A DNA stretch of 64,000 bases from Pseudomonas viridiflava (GCF_900590885.1 NZ_UUON01000051.1:434001-498000), one strand, 5' to 3'; counted from the stretch's first letter, positions 1-9,655 are shown. Translations and numbers: made by a program. Notes: generated by a model not told the origin, from the sequence alone.

Positions 1-2387
1 ATGCGCGCGGCCGAGGTGAGGATCTCGGGGTTACCCGGCTCCAGCGCCAGGGCCTTGTCGCTGGCCGATTGCGCCAGGTTGCGGTCATTGCCCTTGAGCG
101 CGATATCCGCCAGGCCCAATTGCAGGCGGGCGTTGTCCGGGTTCTGCTGGATCAACGGCGCGTATAGCTCCATGGCCTTCTTGCCGTTGCCGCTGGCGGC
201 GTACATGCGCGCCAGTGCGCCGACGCCCAGGGCGTCGTTCGGGCGTTGGGCCAGGGCCGGCGACAGCATGTCATAGGCGGCCACCAGGTCGTTCTTCTCA
301 CGCAAGGCGTCGGCCTGCTTGACCCGGTACAGGTAGATCAAATCGTCGTAACGCTGGCGGCCGATTTCGGTCAGCGGCTGGCCCTGTACCTCGCGCAGGA
401 TCTCGCCCGCCTCGCTGTACTTGTTGGCCTTGAGCAGCACGTTGGCGTACAGCAGTTTCTGGTCGATGGTCGGGTTGGGGTTGTTCTCCACCACCTTCTG
501 CATCATGTCCAGGCCGTACTGCGGCGCGCCCACTTCCACATAAGCGGCGGCCAGCACGGCCACGCGCTCAGGCTTCTTGCCGGCCAGGGCTTCCGTGCGT
601 CCCAGCAGCGCCAGGGCTTCCGGACGCTGGCCACGGCGCGCGGTTTCGATGGCGACGTCGGTCTGCTGGTGCAGCGCGATATCGGTCGCCAGCTCGTTCA
701 TGTCTGCCGAGCGTTGCGCCGTAGGGATGCGGCCCAAAGTGGTCTCGGCCTGTTTCCACTCGCTCAACTGCGCCGACAGCAAGGTACTGGTGTACAGCGC
801 GTCCGGCTGGTTGGGCTGGGTCTTGAGCAAGCCGTCGATGAGGGCACGGGCGTTGCGGATCTGGCCGTCGCGCAGGTACATGCGCGCCAGGGCAAAGCGG
901 GTCCAGGGGTTTTCCGGGTCGGCGTCGAGGGCCTGGCGGTAGGCGGCTTGCGCGCCCTTCCAGTCACCGCGTTGCTCGGCCAGCTTGCCCACCTGGGTGG
1001 CGCGCAATGCGTTGATTTTCACGCTCGGCGCAAACTTGGCGCGCTCGGCCGGCGACACCGAGTCGATCAGCTTCAAGGCTTCTTCCGGCTGGCCCGACTG
1101 GGACAGCACGTTGATCAAACCGCTCAGCGCATCCGGGTCGCCTGGGTGACGGGCGAGCACCTTGCGGTAGCCGGCTTCGGCGGCGTCGAACTGGTTGTCC
1201 TGGGCCTGGAAGCCGGACAAGGCGATGGCCGCGCCAGGCTGGCCGGGGTTCAGGCGCTCGGCCTGGGCCACCAGGTCACGGGCCTGGGCCGTGCGGCCGG
1301 CACGCTGGGCGTCACGGCTCTGGCTGATCAGGTTCCAGTAACGCACGTCATTCAAGGCCGACTGCCACGCAGCACCACCGGGCAAGCGCGTGGCTTGTAC
1401 CAGGTAGTTTTCCGCGTCGGCGTAGCGCTCTTGCTGTTGACGCAAAACGCCCATGCCACCGAGGGCATCGACGTCATTGGATTTTTGCGCCAGGCGCGCG
1501 GCCAGCAACGGCTCGGCGGTTTTCAGGTCGCCGTCATCCAGGGCCTTGAACGCCTTGGTCATCTGCGGATCACGCTGCCAGGCGCCGCCGCCTTTGCCTT
1601 GGGCGATCCCCTTTTGCATGAGCGCGCGGATCTCGGCGTCATCCGGGTGCGCCGTGAGGAATTGCTGGAACAGCGAGACCTGGTCGGGCTTCGGCGGGCC
1701 GAGCCAGATCAGCGCAAAACGCCAGGTCTCATCGGCGTTGCCGCCCACGTCGTTGTTGGTCGACAGCTTGGCCAGGGCACGGATGCCGTCGGGCCGGGTC
1801 GCCGGGTTGCGCGCCAGGTGCTTGGCCAGGAACAGTGCAACGATCGGGTCGTTCGGCCGCTCGCGGGTCAGGCGCTGCAGGCCGGCGATGGCCTCGTTGG
1901 TGCCTTTGGCGGTGAAGCCCAGGGTGTTGTAGTACTCACGGGCGATCAGGCCTTGCGGCTGGCGGCCCTGGAAAATCTGGCGATACAAGGCGACGGCCTG
2001 CTCGCGTTCGGCGTCGGGCTCACCGAGTTCACGCGCTTGCTCCAGCAACTTGGCGTTGTCGGGCACGTTGACGGTGATGTCCTGCTCCAGCTGCAACGCC
2101 TGGCGCGGCACCGGGCTCAGCGCTTGCAGGCGGGCCAGGTACTTTTGCGCCTCGGCCGGGTGGTTCTGCTGCATCTGGATCAAGCCGATGCCGTACAAGG
2201 CATCCGGCTGTTCGGGGCTCAGGCTCAGCAGTTTCTGCCAGGTCTCAAGGGCCCGCTCGGGGTTTTTCTTGGCCTGCCAGTAGTAGCCCTGCTCGATCAG
2301 CAGGGACTGCGGGTCGCCGGTTTCAGCGAAGCTGGCGGTAGAGGCCAGGGCGGCGAGAATCGCAATGGCTAGCGTGTGACGGCGCAT
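1..2387 (-). CDS. bcsC: Cellulose synthase operon protein C (BcsC/WssE), TPR outer-membrane secretin, 3' part outside window
   Basis: The open frame reads leftward from the ATG at 2385-2387 and runs off the window edge without a stop, so about 795 N-terminal residues are visible. It starts with a signal peptide (MRRHTLAIAILAALASTASFA) and continues as back-to-back tetratricopeptide repeats, for example GYRKVLARHPGDPDALSGL. This is the periplasmic TPR superhelix of BcsC, whose unseen C-terminus should be a beta-barrel that exports the glucan across the outer membrane. The start lies 19 bases inside the end of the upstream endoglucanase gene, so translation is probably coupled. It is the fifth gene of the wss/bcs operon (WssE in P. 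fluorescens SBW25). Family identity is firm. The missing barrel and any wssF-J acetylation genes cannot be judged here. Confidence 0.93.
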   Translation of the reverse strand, partial: MRRHTLAIAILAALASTASFAETGDPQSLLIEQGYYWQAKKNPERALETWQKLLSLSPEQPDALYGIGLIQMQQNHPAEAQKYLARLQALSPVPRQALQLEQDITVNVPDNAKLLEQARELGEPDAEREQAVALYRQIFQGRQPQGLIAREYYNTLGFTAKGTNEAIAGLQRLTRERPNDPIVALFLAKHLARNPATRPDGIRALAKLSTNNDVGGNADETWRFALIWLGPPKPDQVSLFQQFLTAHPDDAEIRALMQKGIAQGKGGGAWQRDPQMTKAFKALDDGDLKTAEPLLAARLAQKSNDVDALGGMGVLRQQQERYADAENYLVQATRLPGGAAWQSALNDVRYWNLISQSRDAQRAGRTAQARDLVAQAERLNPGQPGAAIALSGFQAQDNQFDAAEAGYRKVLARHPGDPDALSGLINVLSQSGQPEEALKLIDSVSPAERAKFAPSVKINALRATQVGKLAEQRGDWKGAQAAYRQALDADPENPWTRFALARMYLRDGQIRNARALIDGLLKTQPNQPDALYTSTLLSAQLSEWKQAETTLGRIPTAQRSADMNELATDIALHQQTDVAIETARRGQRPEALALLGRTEALAGKKPERVAVLAAAYVEVGAPQYGLDMMQKVVENNPNPTIDQKLLYANVLLKANKYSEAGEILREVQGQPLTEIGRQRYDDLIYLYRVKQADALREKNDLVAAYDMLSPALAQRPNDALGVGALARMYAASGNGKKAMELYAPLIQQNPDNARLQLGLADIALKGNDRNLAQSASDKALALEPGNPEILTSAAR

Positions 2388-3565
2388 GCTGCCTCCCAGG
2401 AAAGTTTGACCGTACCGTCTTGTTCAAACCGGTACTTCTGATCGGAAAAGCCTTGGCTGAACAGGCTGAGCATGTAGTCGTAGTAGATCGGCTGCGCGCT
2501 GTCCGGGGCCGATGGCGCCAGGGCTTTGTTGAGCGCGTCGTCGACCTTGGCCTTTTGCAGCTGGGCCAGGGCGGTTTCGCCACGGGCCTGGAAGAAGGCG
2601 ATGGTCGAGGCCGAGAAACCTGTCGGCGAGTAGCCGTTGTTCTTCTCGACTTCACCGGTGGTGACGTGAATCTTTTCCGGCGGGAAGCCGGTAACCGACG
2701 CGGCGGTGGCGCGGGAAATACCGCCCAGCGACTTGAGCATGGCGGCCGCCAGCGGGTCGCCCTTGGCGGTCATGCCGGCCCACATGTAGGTGCGGATCGC
2801 GTCGTAACTGCCCAGGTCATCGGAAAACGGGTCGACCACAAACACCCCGGTGTTGGCGCTGGTGGCGCGGTAGCCAACCCAGTTGGCCGCCAGGCCGTGG
2901 GGGTTGCTGGCCGGGTCGGCGAGCATGCGCGCGTTGCTTTCGGCGACTTCGTTCCAGCCGGCGTTCGGGCGTTCTTTCTGGAAACGACGCAGTTGTGCGA
3001 GCACCTGGTAGCTAGGATTGAAACGCCACAAGCCGCCGGCATGCACATAGCCCACCGGCCCAGGCAAGAGCATCTTGCCCAGACCCGGCACGCGCACGAT
3101 CAGGTTGCGTTCAACGTTGGCGAGCAACAGCTGCGCGTCGGCGCGGTACTGCGGCGCATTCCACACGCGGGCCGCTTCGAGCAGGGCGTAAGCCATCCAC
3201 AGGTCGGCGTCGCTGGCGGAGTTCGGGTCGATCACGCCCCAGCTGTTATCCGGCTTTTTGCCCCACAACCAACCGGGCAGGTTCTGGCCGATATCGGCGC
3301 CCGACATGTTGGCTTTGGTCCAGGTCCACAGCTTGTCGAAGTTCGCGCGGTCGTTGCCGACCAGGGCGAAAAACATCGCATAGGACTGGCCTTCCGAACT
3401 GCTCTCGGTGGGCTTCATGGACGAGTTCAATACGCGGCCGTCGTCCTGCACAAAACGCTTGGCATAGTTCTGCCACAGCGGCCAGTCGCAGGTCTGCGCT
3501 TGCGCCGCACCGGTGAACATCAGCGAACCCAATGCAGCCAGGGCCAGGCTACGCAGCGGGCTCAT
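2369..3565 (-). CDS. bcsZ: Periplasmic endo-1,4-beta-glucanase (BcsZ/WssD), GH8
   Basis: 398 residues from the ATG at 3563-3565. The open frame extends further upstream, but this start gives a clear signal peptide (MSPLRSLALAALGSLMFTG, cleavage near AQA-QT) and an ATGA overlap with the bcsB stop. The mature protein begins CDWPLWQNYAKRF, typical of glycoside hydrolase family 8. Known role of the family: it trims nascent cellulose in the periplasm during export and affects polymer length and biofilm structure. The length matches WssD-type enzymes, which are slightly longer than enterobacterial BcsZ. Its 3' end overlaps the start of bcsC by 19 bases. Catalytic residues were not individually assigned. 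Confidence 0.94.
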   Translation of the reverse strand: MSPLRSLALAALGSLMFTGAAQAQTCDWPLWQNYAKRFVQDDGRVLNSSMKPTESSSEGQSYAMFFALVGNDRANFDKLWTWTKANMSGADIGQNLPGWLWGKKPDNSWGVIDPNSASDADLWMAYALLEAARVWNAPQYRADAQLLLANVERNLIVRVPGLGKMLLPGPVGYVHAGGLWRFNPSYQVLAQLRRFQKERPNAGWNEVAESNARMLADPASNPHGLAANWVGYRATSANTGVFVVDPFSDDLGSYDAIRTYMWAGMTAKGDPLAAAMLKSLGGISRATAASVTGFPPEKIHVTTGEVEKNNGYSPTGFSASTIAFFQARGETALAQLQKAKVDDALNKALAPSAPDSAQPIYYDYMLSLFSQGFSDQKYRFEQDGTVKLSWEAACAVTR

Positions 3566-5829
3566 GCCAACCGCCGTTTTGCACGCGCACGCAGCGACAG
3601 GTAAATCAGGCTGGTGACCACCGCCAGGCCGAGGAAGGTGATCAATAGCATCCACCCCAGGTTCTGCGACAGTTGCCATTGCATAAATTTGAAGTAGCTC
3701 AGCTTGCCGACGTAGTACTGCTCGTCACCCACCAGCGAGCTGATTTGCGTGCCTTGCACCACCGCCAGGCTGCCCTGGATCGAGTCCTTGTAGTCGTCAC
3801 CGCCGATCAAGGCCGAGGTGGCTTCCAGCAGGCCCTGCGGCTGGTTGCTGGCGATCAGTACCACGCTGCGACCGCTCTTGAGTGGCGATTGGAAACCGGC
3901 CAGCCAAGTGCTGTTGCTCAAGCCTTTAAAGGTGATGCCGGCGTTGGCCGGGTGCTGGTTGGCCGCCGGGTCCGGGCTGATCCAGCTGCGCACGTAACGC
4001 GGCAGGTCCGACAGCAGGAACTGGTGTTGCTCGCCATCGCTGGTCGCCGGCAGGTATTGCTGCCACTGCTTGAGCAGCGGCTGGTTACCGGCGGCGGCGA
4101 GCACCAGCAGGTCTTTGTCGGCAACGCTTTGCACGTCTTTGGCCAACACCACTTTGACGGCGGTGGCCGGGTAGCCGGTGGCTTCGCCGAAGCGGCCGAG
4201 CACGGTCAGGTAGGCGGTCATCTCGTCGGTGCCGTAGTTGTCGGGCATGACCACGGCGGATTCCGACAGGTCGGCCATACGGGTGAACGGGAAGCCGGAG
4301 TCGTTGAACACGCCCAGGTTAGGCATGGCGATGTAGTGCTGGTAGCCGGTCACATCGAGGGTGGAATCCGGGTCGACCGAGCCGCGCATGTTGTCGACGA
4401 TGATGTCGCGGCATTCGCCTTCTTTGATGTAGTCGTACATGAAGCGCAGTTGCAGCTTGGACTTGGGCGACGCCGAGCTGATTGGCAGCAGGGTGCTCAC
4501 CTCACGCGGCAGGCTTTCGTCTTTCTTCAACTGGTCGAGCAGGGTCTGGCCGCCGCCCAGGTTGGTCACCGACGGCAACGCCACCGACTTCATGAACTGG
4601 TCGTTGAGGCCGATCAGCAGCGACGAGTTGGTCGACACCTGCTGCGGGGTGTAGCGGTATTTGAGCTTGAGCGGCACGCCCTCTTCACGCCAGTTGAACA
4701 GGTCGGGCGGCAGGCGCATGTCGACGCTGATCGCGCCCGGGTTGTAGCCCGAGACGCTGAGTTTTTGCGATTCGATCAGCTCGCCCAGGCGCACCGGGCG
4801 GTTGCTTGGCAGCCAGTTCGGTGCGTCGTACGGGCGGCGCGGGGCAAGGGTGTCGAGCTTGGTGATGACCACGCTGTTGCCGGCCAATACCGGGTTGCCG
4901 AGCACGGCCGCGTTGGCGGCGCGCTTGAGTTCTGCACCGTCGCGGCCGGTGACGATCAGCAGCTTGCCGTTGGCGTCGTTGGGGTTGGCGATAAGGGTCA
5001 GGGTCGGGCCGGTCGGCTTGGCGATGGCCACGCCGTGCACGTCCAGCGCCTCGGCGGTTTGCACCAGCACGATGGCATTGCCCTTGGCCGGCAGCTCGCC
5101 GAGGGTGGTCGGGAAGGTGGCGCCACGGTAGCTGGCGAGGCCGCCGATCCATGACGACAGGGCGCCGGCGGCTTCCAGCGCGGCGCTGTCGGGGGCGGTG
5201 GCGAATACGAACGGCAGGCTCACCTGGCGTGCGTCACGCTTGTCGAAGAACGGCAGCGGCAGCACAGCCAGGTCGTCTTTCAACACGATCGGCTCGACCT
5301 GGACTTTCAGCTCGCTGCTGTTGCTGATCTTGGCCCACAGGCTGCTGTGCAAAGGGTCTTCGCACGACATGGTGTAGTGGCCGATGAACTGCAGGCTCAG
5401 GCGGTTGAACTCGGTGATCAACTTGGGCGGGATCTGCACCAGTTGCTCTTGCTGAATGCCGGCGCCTTCTTTCGGCAGCGCCAGGCTGGCGGCGACTTCG
5501 CCGTTGACCAGCACGTTGATCTGCGACAGGTCCGCCAGCAGCGCCGGCGAGTAGCTGTACTTGAGCAGCAGTTGCGCGCCCTTCACCACTTCATCGGCAC
5601 GGATGTCGAAGTTGACGCTGTCGGACGACTCCACGCCTTGCAGGTTCATGGTGTCGCGACGGCCCAATTGCTTGAGGGTCAAGCTGTAGCCGGTGTCGGT
5701 GCTTTGCACCGGCACGGTGGCGGCCGCTTGCTCGGTAGCTTGCGCCAGGGTGTTGAGGCCCATCAGCGAGGCGATCATCAGCGCGAGTGCACGGCGCGGA
5801 TGAGGGCGAGCGAAAATCTTCGAGGTCAT
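3562..5829 (-). CDS. bcsB: Cellulose synthase regulatory/periplasmic subunit BcsB (WssC)
   Basis: 755 residues. It has a signal peptide (ALALMIASLMGLNTLAQA) and a long periplasmic region with alternating carbohydrate-binding-like and flavodoxin-like segments. A single C-terminal membrane helix (GWMLLITFLGLAVVTSLIYL) is followed by a basic tail RARAKRRLA. This is the BcsB plan: a periplasmic guide for the glucan, anchored beside BcsA and needed for BcsA catalysis. Start and stop overlap bcsA and bcsZ by ATGA, so the subunits are probably made by coupled translation. No frameshift or truncation is seen. Confidence 0.95.
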   Translation of the reverse strand: MTSKIFARPHPRRALALMIASLMGLNTLAQATEQAAATVPVQSTDTGYSLTLKQLGRRDTMNLQGVESSDSVNFDIRADEVVKGAQLLLKYSYSPALLADLSQINVLVNGEVAASLALPKEGAGIQQEQLVQIPPKLITEFNRLSLQFIGHYTMSCEDPLHSSLWAKISNSSELKVQVEPIVLKDDLAVLPLPFFDKRDARQVSLPFVFATAPDSAALEAAGALSSWIGGLASYRGATFPTTLGELPAKGNAIVLVQTAEALDVHGVAIAKPTGPTLTLIANPNDANGKLLIVTGRDGAELKRAANAAVLGNPVLAGNSVVITKLDTLAPRRPYDAPNWLPSNRPVRLGELIESQKLSVSGYNPGAISVDMRLPPDLFNWREEGVPLKLKYRYTPQQVSTNSSLLIGLNDQFMKSVALPSVTNLGGGQTLLDQLKKDESLPREVSTLLPISSASPKSKLQLRFMYDYIKEGECRDIIVDNMRGSVDPDSTLDVTGYQHYIAMPNLGVFNDSGFPFTRMADLSESAVVMPDNYGTDEMTAYLTVLGRFGEATGYPATAVKVVLAKDVQSVADKDLLVLAAAGNQPLLKQWQQYLPATSDGEQHQFLLSDLPRYVRSWISPDPAANQHPANAGITFKGLSNSTWLAGFQSPLKSGRSVVLIASNQPQGLLEATSALIGGDDYKDSIQGSLAVVQGTQISSLVGDEQYYVGKLSYFKFMQWQLSQNLGWMLLITFLGLAVVTSLIYLSLRARAKRRLA

Positions 5830-8045
5830 GGCTTGTCCATCAGCGTATCAAGCGGTTGTTTTGGGGTGCGGCTCAAGGCCAGACGCAGTTCGTGTAGGGT
5901 GGCGCGGCCGAGGGTGAACAGGCCGCCGATGCCGATCGAGCCGACTTCGCGCAGGGCCGCCAGCGGCGTATCCGGCTGGCCGGCGCCCCAACTCGCGGCC
6001 CAGGTATCGGCGCGGGAGAAGGTCAGGCGGACCAGTTCGCTTTGCTGGCGCAGGCTCAAGGCTTCGAACTGAGCGCCGATTTGCGCGCCCTTGCTGAACA
6101 CCACGCGCGCATCGAACAGGCTGTCCTGGCCGTTGCGCGACAGCACCAGTTGCACGCGTTCACCTTGGGTGATCGAGTGGCCGTCGCTGAGCATCAGGCC
6201 GAAGCCGTTTTGCGAGAAATCCTGGGTCACGCCGTCGAGCACGCGGCCGTCGGCGCAAATGATGCTCACCGGCAGCTTGGCGCTAACACGCGGCTCAGAG
6301 CGCACTTGGCGCGCTTCCGACGCCACGGCCACGGCAGCGCTGGTGATGATCAGGTTGTAGAGGGTCCAGGTCAGGTTGATCGCCACCGTCACGGCCGTGG
6401 ACTCATCGCCCCAGACCAACTGATGGATACCGCAACCCAGGCCGACCAGATTCACCGCCAACAGCACCAGATAAGGGCGGGCGAGTTTCCAGTCGAAGAA
6501 CTGTTTGTCGATGATACCGCCCTTGTCGGTGACGTTGAAGCCACCGGCCTTGGGGTTGACCAGTGCGACCAGCACCGGCGGCAGGATGTACCAGGCCAGC
6601 ACAGTCTCGTAGACCTCGTTCCAGAACGAGTGCCGGAAGCGCCCCTGGATCCGCGAGTTGGTGAGGCTGGAGTGCACCAGGTGAGGCAGCACGTAGGCGA
6701 CGATCATCAGCGCCGAAGCGTGGAAAATCTCTGCGCCAAACACCAGGTAGGCCAACGGCGCGGTGAGAAACACCAGGCGCGGCAAGCCATAGAAGAAGTG
6801 CAACATGGCGTTGGCGTAGCAGATGCGCTGGCCCCACTTGAGGCCTTTGCCCAGCAGCGGGTTGTCGGTGCGGAAAATCTGCGCCATGCCGCGCGCCCAG
6901 CGAATCCGCTGGTTGATGTGGCGCGACAGGCTTTCGGTGGCCAGGCCCGCGGCTTGCGGGATGGCCAGGTAAGCGGTGTTGTAGCCCAGGCGGTTGAGCT
7001 TGAGCGCGGTGTGGGCGTCTTCGGTGACGGTTTCGACAGCCACGCCGCCGATTTCCAGCAACGGCTTACGGCGAATCACCGCACACGAGCCGCAGAAGAA
7101 GGTGGCGTTCCACAGGTCGTTGCCGTCCTGCACCAGGCCGTAGAACAGCTCACCCTCGTTGGGCACGGCGCGGAAGGTGTCGAGGTTCTTTTCGAACGGG
7201 TCCGGCGAGAAAAAGAAGTGCGGCGTTTGCAGCATCGCCAGCTTCGGATCTTTCAGGAACCAGCCCAGGCTCACCTGCAGGAAGGAGCGCGTCGGCACGT
7301 GGTCGGCGTCGAACAGGGCGACGTATTCGCCGTCGGTGATCTTCAACGCTTCGTTGAGGTTACCGGCCTTGGCATGGAAGTTATTGTCGCGACGGATGTA
7401 GTTCACACCGACCTTGCGGCAGAAGTCGCGGAAGTCGTCGCGGCGGCCGTCGTCGAGCACGTGGACGCGCAGCTTGTCCTTGGGCCAGTCCATCGCCTGG
7501 GCGGCGAAGATGGTCAGCTTGACGATGCTCAGGGCTTCGTTATAGGTGGGGATGAACACGTCCACCGTCGGCCATTCTTCCGGCTCGGTCTTGAGCCACA
7601 CCGGGGTGCGGCGCAGCGGCCAGGCGGTTTGCACGTAGCCGAAGATCAACACGATCAGGGCGTAGAACTCAGCGGCGACCAGGCCGTAGCCGAAGAACAT
7701 ATCGACCCAGGTTTCAAAACCGAGGGTGGAGGTGAGGCGCCAGAACATGTAGCGCAGCGACGCCACCAGCGACAACACCACCAGCGCGAGGATTGCCAGG
7801 CGCCCCGGAATCTTGCGCAACACCAGCACCGCCATAAAGCATACGGCGGCAAACAGGCATTGGCTGTAGAGGTCCAGAGGCGCGCTGATAATGCCCAGAA
7901 GCAGCAAGGCACCGAGCACGCAACTGGTGAAAACCAGCACCGTACGCAGCGCCGTCGGCCAGCGATTGAAGCGCGCAATCGCGCCATTTAGGCGCTGTTC
8001 AGCGCGCCCTTCGACGAAGGGCGTGGAGGACGTAGTGTCGGTCAT
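5826..8045 (-). CDS. bcsA: Cellulose synthase catalytic subunit, UDP-forming (BcsA/WssB) with PilZ domain
   Basis: 739 residues from the ATG at 8043-8045, which overlaps the wssA stop (ATGA). Upstream in-frame codons belong to an unlikely extension. Membrane helices flank a family 2 glycosyltransferase domain. The catalytic signatures are visible in order: DDGRRDD, the DAD of ALFDADHVP, TED (VTEDAHTALKL) and QRIRWARG (QxxRW). The C-terminal PilZ domain keeps both c-di-GMP contacts, RxxxR (RSEPR) and DxSxxG (DFSQNG). It polymerises UDP-glucose to beta-1,4-glucan at the inner membrane and should be switched on allosterically by c-di-GMP. An EAL-domain gene (rimA) lies elsewhere in the window, but no direct link is shown. 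Confidence 0.97.
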   Translation of the reverse strand: MTDTTSSTPFVEGRAEQRLNGAIARFNRWPTALRTVLVFTSCVLGALLLLGIISAPLDLYSQCLFAAVCFMAVLVLRKIPGRLAILALVVLSLVASLRYMFWRLTSTLGFETWVDMFFGYGLVAAEFYALIVLIFGYVQTAWPLRRTPVWLKTEPEEWPTVDVFIPTYNEALSIVKLTIFAAQAMDWPKDKLRVHVLDDGRRDDFRDFCRKVGVNYIRRDNNFHAKAGNLNEALKITDGEYVALFDADHVPTRSFLQVSLGWFLKDPKLAMLQTPHFFFSPDPFEKNLDTFRAVPNEGELFYGLVQDGNDLWNATFFCGSCAVIRRKPLLEIGGVAVETVTEDAHTALKLNRLGYNTAYLAIPQAAGLATESLSRHINQRIRWARGMAQIFRTDNPLLGKGLKWGQRICYANAMLHFFYGLPRLVFLTAPLAYLVFGAEIFHASALMIVAYVLPHLVHSSLTNSRIQGRFRHSFWNEVYETVLAWYILPPVLVALVNPKAGGFNVTDKGGIIDKQFFDWKLARPYLVLLAVNLVGLGCGIHQLVWGDESTAVTVAINLTWTLYNLIITSAAVAVASEARQVRSEPRVSAKLPVSIICADGRVLDGVTQDFSQNGFGLMLSDGHSITQGERVQLVLSRNGQDSLFDARVVFSKGAQIGAQFEALSLRQQSELVRLTFSRADTWAASWGAGQPDTPLAALREVGSIGIGGLFTLGRATLHELRLALSRTPKQPLDTLMDKP

Positions 8046-9076
8046 GGAAGGTCCGAGTCGATTCGTTCGAGCAAGGCGCGGCACAGGGCGTGGACGTCCT
8101 GGCAGCCGATACTGTTGACGGTTGGGTCGAGGGGATCACGCCCGTAGGCCTGGGCTTCGCTGAACGCCGGGTCGCGATGGACCGTACCCAGCAGGGAGGC
8201 ACCGAGGCGCGTCTTGAACACCTCGGCCATGTCCAGGCTGAAACGGTGCGCGGCGTCCAACTGGTTGATCACGTAGAAGCGTTGTGGCGGTGTTTCGCGT
8301 TGCAGGCAGGGCGCGAGCAGGCTGTCTATCTGGTCCAGGGTGCTGAACGATGCAACATCCGCCTGCACCACCACCAGCACCGCATCGGCGACCGACAGGG
8401 CTTGGCTGAGATACACGGTGTTGCCGGCCGGGACGTCGATGATCACCGTGTCCTGGCCATTCAATTTAAGCTCGGCCAACCGTTTGCTCAGCCACTCGGC
8501 ATCCTCGCTCAGCCAGCGATTCAGGCTCTGCTGCTGCTCATGGTCGGTGCTGCCGAAGGCGACCAGCCGGCAGCCGGCAAACCCGCGCTCCGGCAGCGCT
8601 TCCCAACTGTCGTTCTGCAGGCTGGTGGCGCCGACGCCCGGCATATTGAGGCCCAGGCACAGGTGATGACGCAGGGCGTTTTGCGGGTCCAGGTCCAGGG
8701 CCAGCGCCGGGCGACCCTGGCGCTGCAAGCCACTGGCAAGCGCGGCGGCCAAAGTACTGCGGCCGACGCCGCCCTTGACCGACACCACCACCACGACTTT
8801 GGGCGTGGACTGCGCCGAATACACTTCGCCTTCGGGGCCCTCCACCACTTCGGGCGGCTGCAGGTGGTCGGCTTCGCCGTGGTTCAGCTCTTCCAGCAGA
8901 CGCAGCAATGGCGCCGACGGAGCTTCCACCACAGGCAGGGCAGCAACGACCTCCGGGCTCTCCAGAACATCTACATCGTCCTCGATGAACTCGTGGACAA
9001 AGTCGATTTCGCGGTAGCCATTCGGGTTGGCACCCAGCTTGTTGAATAGTTTTGAAATGTCATCTGCTCGACTCAC
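8042..9076 (-). CDS. wssA: BcsQ/WssA-type MinD-like P-loop ATPase of the cellulose operon
   Basis: 344 residues, first gene of the operon. The start is GTG at 9074-9076 behind a purine-rich ribosome site (GGGAGGGGCAG on the minus strand); no ATG lies nearby in frame. A variable N-terminal 100 residues precede a ParA/MinD-type ATPase domain with deviant Walker A SVKGGVGRSTLA, a DLDPQN segment and VIIDVPAGN as Walker B. Proteins of this type (YhjQ/BcsQ, WssA) are needed for, or position, the cellulose machinery, often at a cell pole. A second MinD-like gene (wssJ) ends the SBW25 operon but lies outside this window. The operon promoter must lie in the long upstream non-coding region. Confidence 0.9.
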   Translation of the reverse strand: MSRADDISKLFNKLGANPNGYREIDFVHEFIEDDVDVLESPEVVAALPVVEAPSAPLLRLLEELNHGEADHLQPPEVVEGPEGEVYSAQSTPKVVVVVSVKGGVGRSTLAAALASGLQRQGRPALALDLDPQNALRHHLCLGLNMPGVGATSLQNDSWEALPERGFAGCRLVAFGSTDHEQQQSLNRWLSEDAEWLSKRLAELKLNGQDTVIIDVPAGNTVYLSQALSVADAVLVVVQADVASFSTLDQIDSLLAPCLQRETPPQRFYVINQLDAAHRFSLDMAEVFKTRLGASLLGTVHRDPAFSEAQAYGRDPLDPTVNSIGCQDVHALCRALLERIDSDLP

Positions 9077-9116
9077 TCACTGCCCCTCCCCACCTGGTTT
9101 GCGCTTTAAAGGCGAT

Positions 9117-9142
9117 AAAAAGGCCAGCAATAAGCTGACCTT
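9117..9142 (-). terminator. Terminator-like hairpin in the wssA leader (possible attenuator)
   Basis: On the minus strand AAGGTCAGC, loop TTATT, GCTGGCCTT (one G-U pair) is followed by TTTATC, which is the shape of an intrinsic terminator. It lies about 40 bases before the wssA GTG, inside any leader transcript. The plus strand also has a T-run after the stem (GTATTTTT). It may attenuate the cellulose operon or be a relic. Confidence 0.45.
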
Positions 9143-9266
9143 GTATTTTTCTAGTTATGTGGTGTGGGCGCATTCTGTGATATCAGATTGATGGTGTCAG
9201 TATTTTGATGCTTTTGGCCTGTTCTTATCCGACGAACGGCATGGCGCCATTTTTATGACTATTTTG

Positions 9267-9287
9267 CAGAGAAAAACGCATTCTCTG
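9267..9287. promoter_or_regulatory. Inverted repeat CAGAGAA-N7-TTCTCTG, candidate operator upstream of wssA
   Basis: A perfect 7-base inverted repeat with a 7-base spacer, about 190 bases upstream of wssA in the region expected to hold the operon promoter. The binding protein is unknown. I did not recognise a clear FleQ or AmrZ site. Confidence 0.3.
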
Positions 9288-9629
9288 TAAGAACATGGAC
9301 TTGCACCAATCTATACGGAAATTTATTGGCCGACTGGTCAACAACGGCACAAACTTGACATACCCATCAACAAATTTTCCCTTGCCCCAAACTGTCTCGA
9401 AAATTTGCCTACACGATTTGGCGATAAAACCTACCGTCTATATCGCGCGACAGAATACGCAAACCCGCGCTGGATTCAAGGCAAACCCGACCCGACGGTC
9501 AGTCGCAAAGCCACGGCCGGTGTATCGCTGTGTACGCAGGCGCGGCATCCATACACAACGAAGCAAAACCCGCGCCGCGTGACGAACACCCGCAGGGCAT
9601 TCAGGCGCTTCCAAGCACGAGCCGCCCTT

Positions 9630-9655
9630 GTGGCGAGGGAGCTTGCTCCCGCTGG
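9630..9655. repeat. REP element (GTGGCGAGGGAGCTTGCTCCCGC type)
   Basis: A short imperfect palindrome built on GGGAGC-TT-GCTCCC, matching a REP family common in P. fluorescens and P. putida intergenic DNA. It is a different sequence family from the GTGGGAGGGGGC repeats elsewhere in this window. Confidence 0.7.

Noticed and set aside
246..2372. 708-residue plus-strand ORF over bcsC
   Set aside because: It is the shadow of the TPR coding sequence on the other strand; the composition is rich in Gln, Arg, His and Val, as expected from reverse reading of high-GC Pseudomonas genes.
6042..7991. 649-residue plus-strand ORF opposite bcsA
   Set aside because: The minus strand carries a full cellulose synthase with all catalytic motifs; the opposite frame has no domain or ribosome site.
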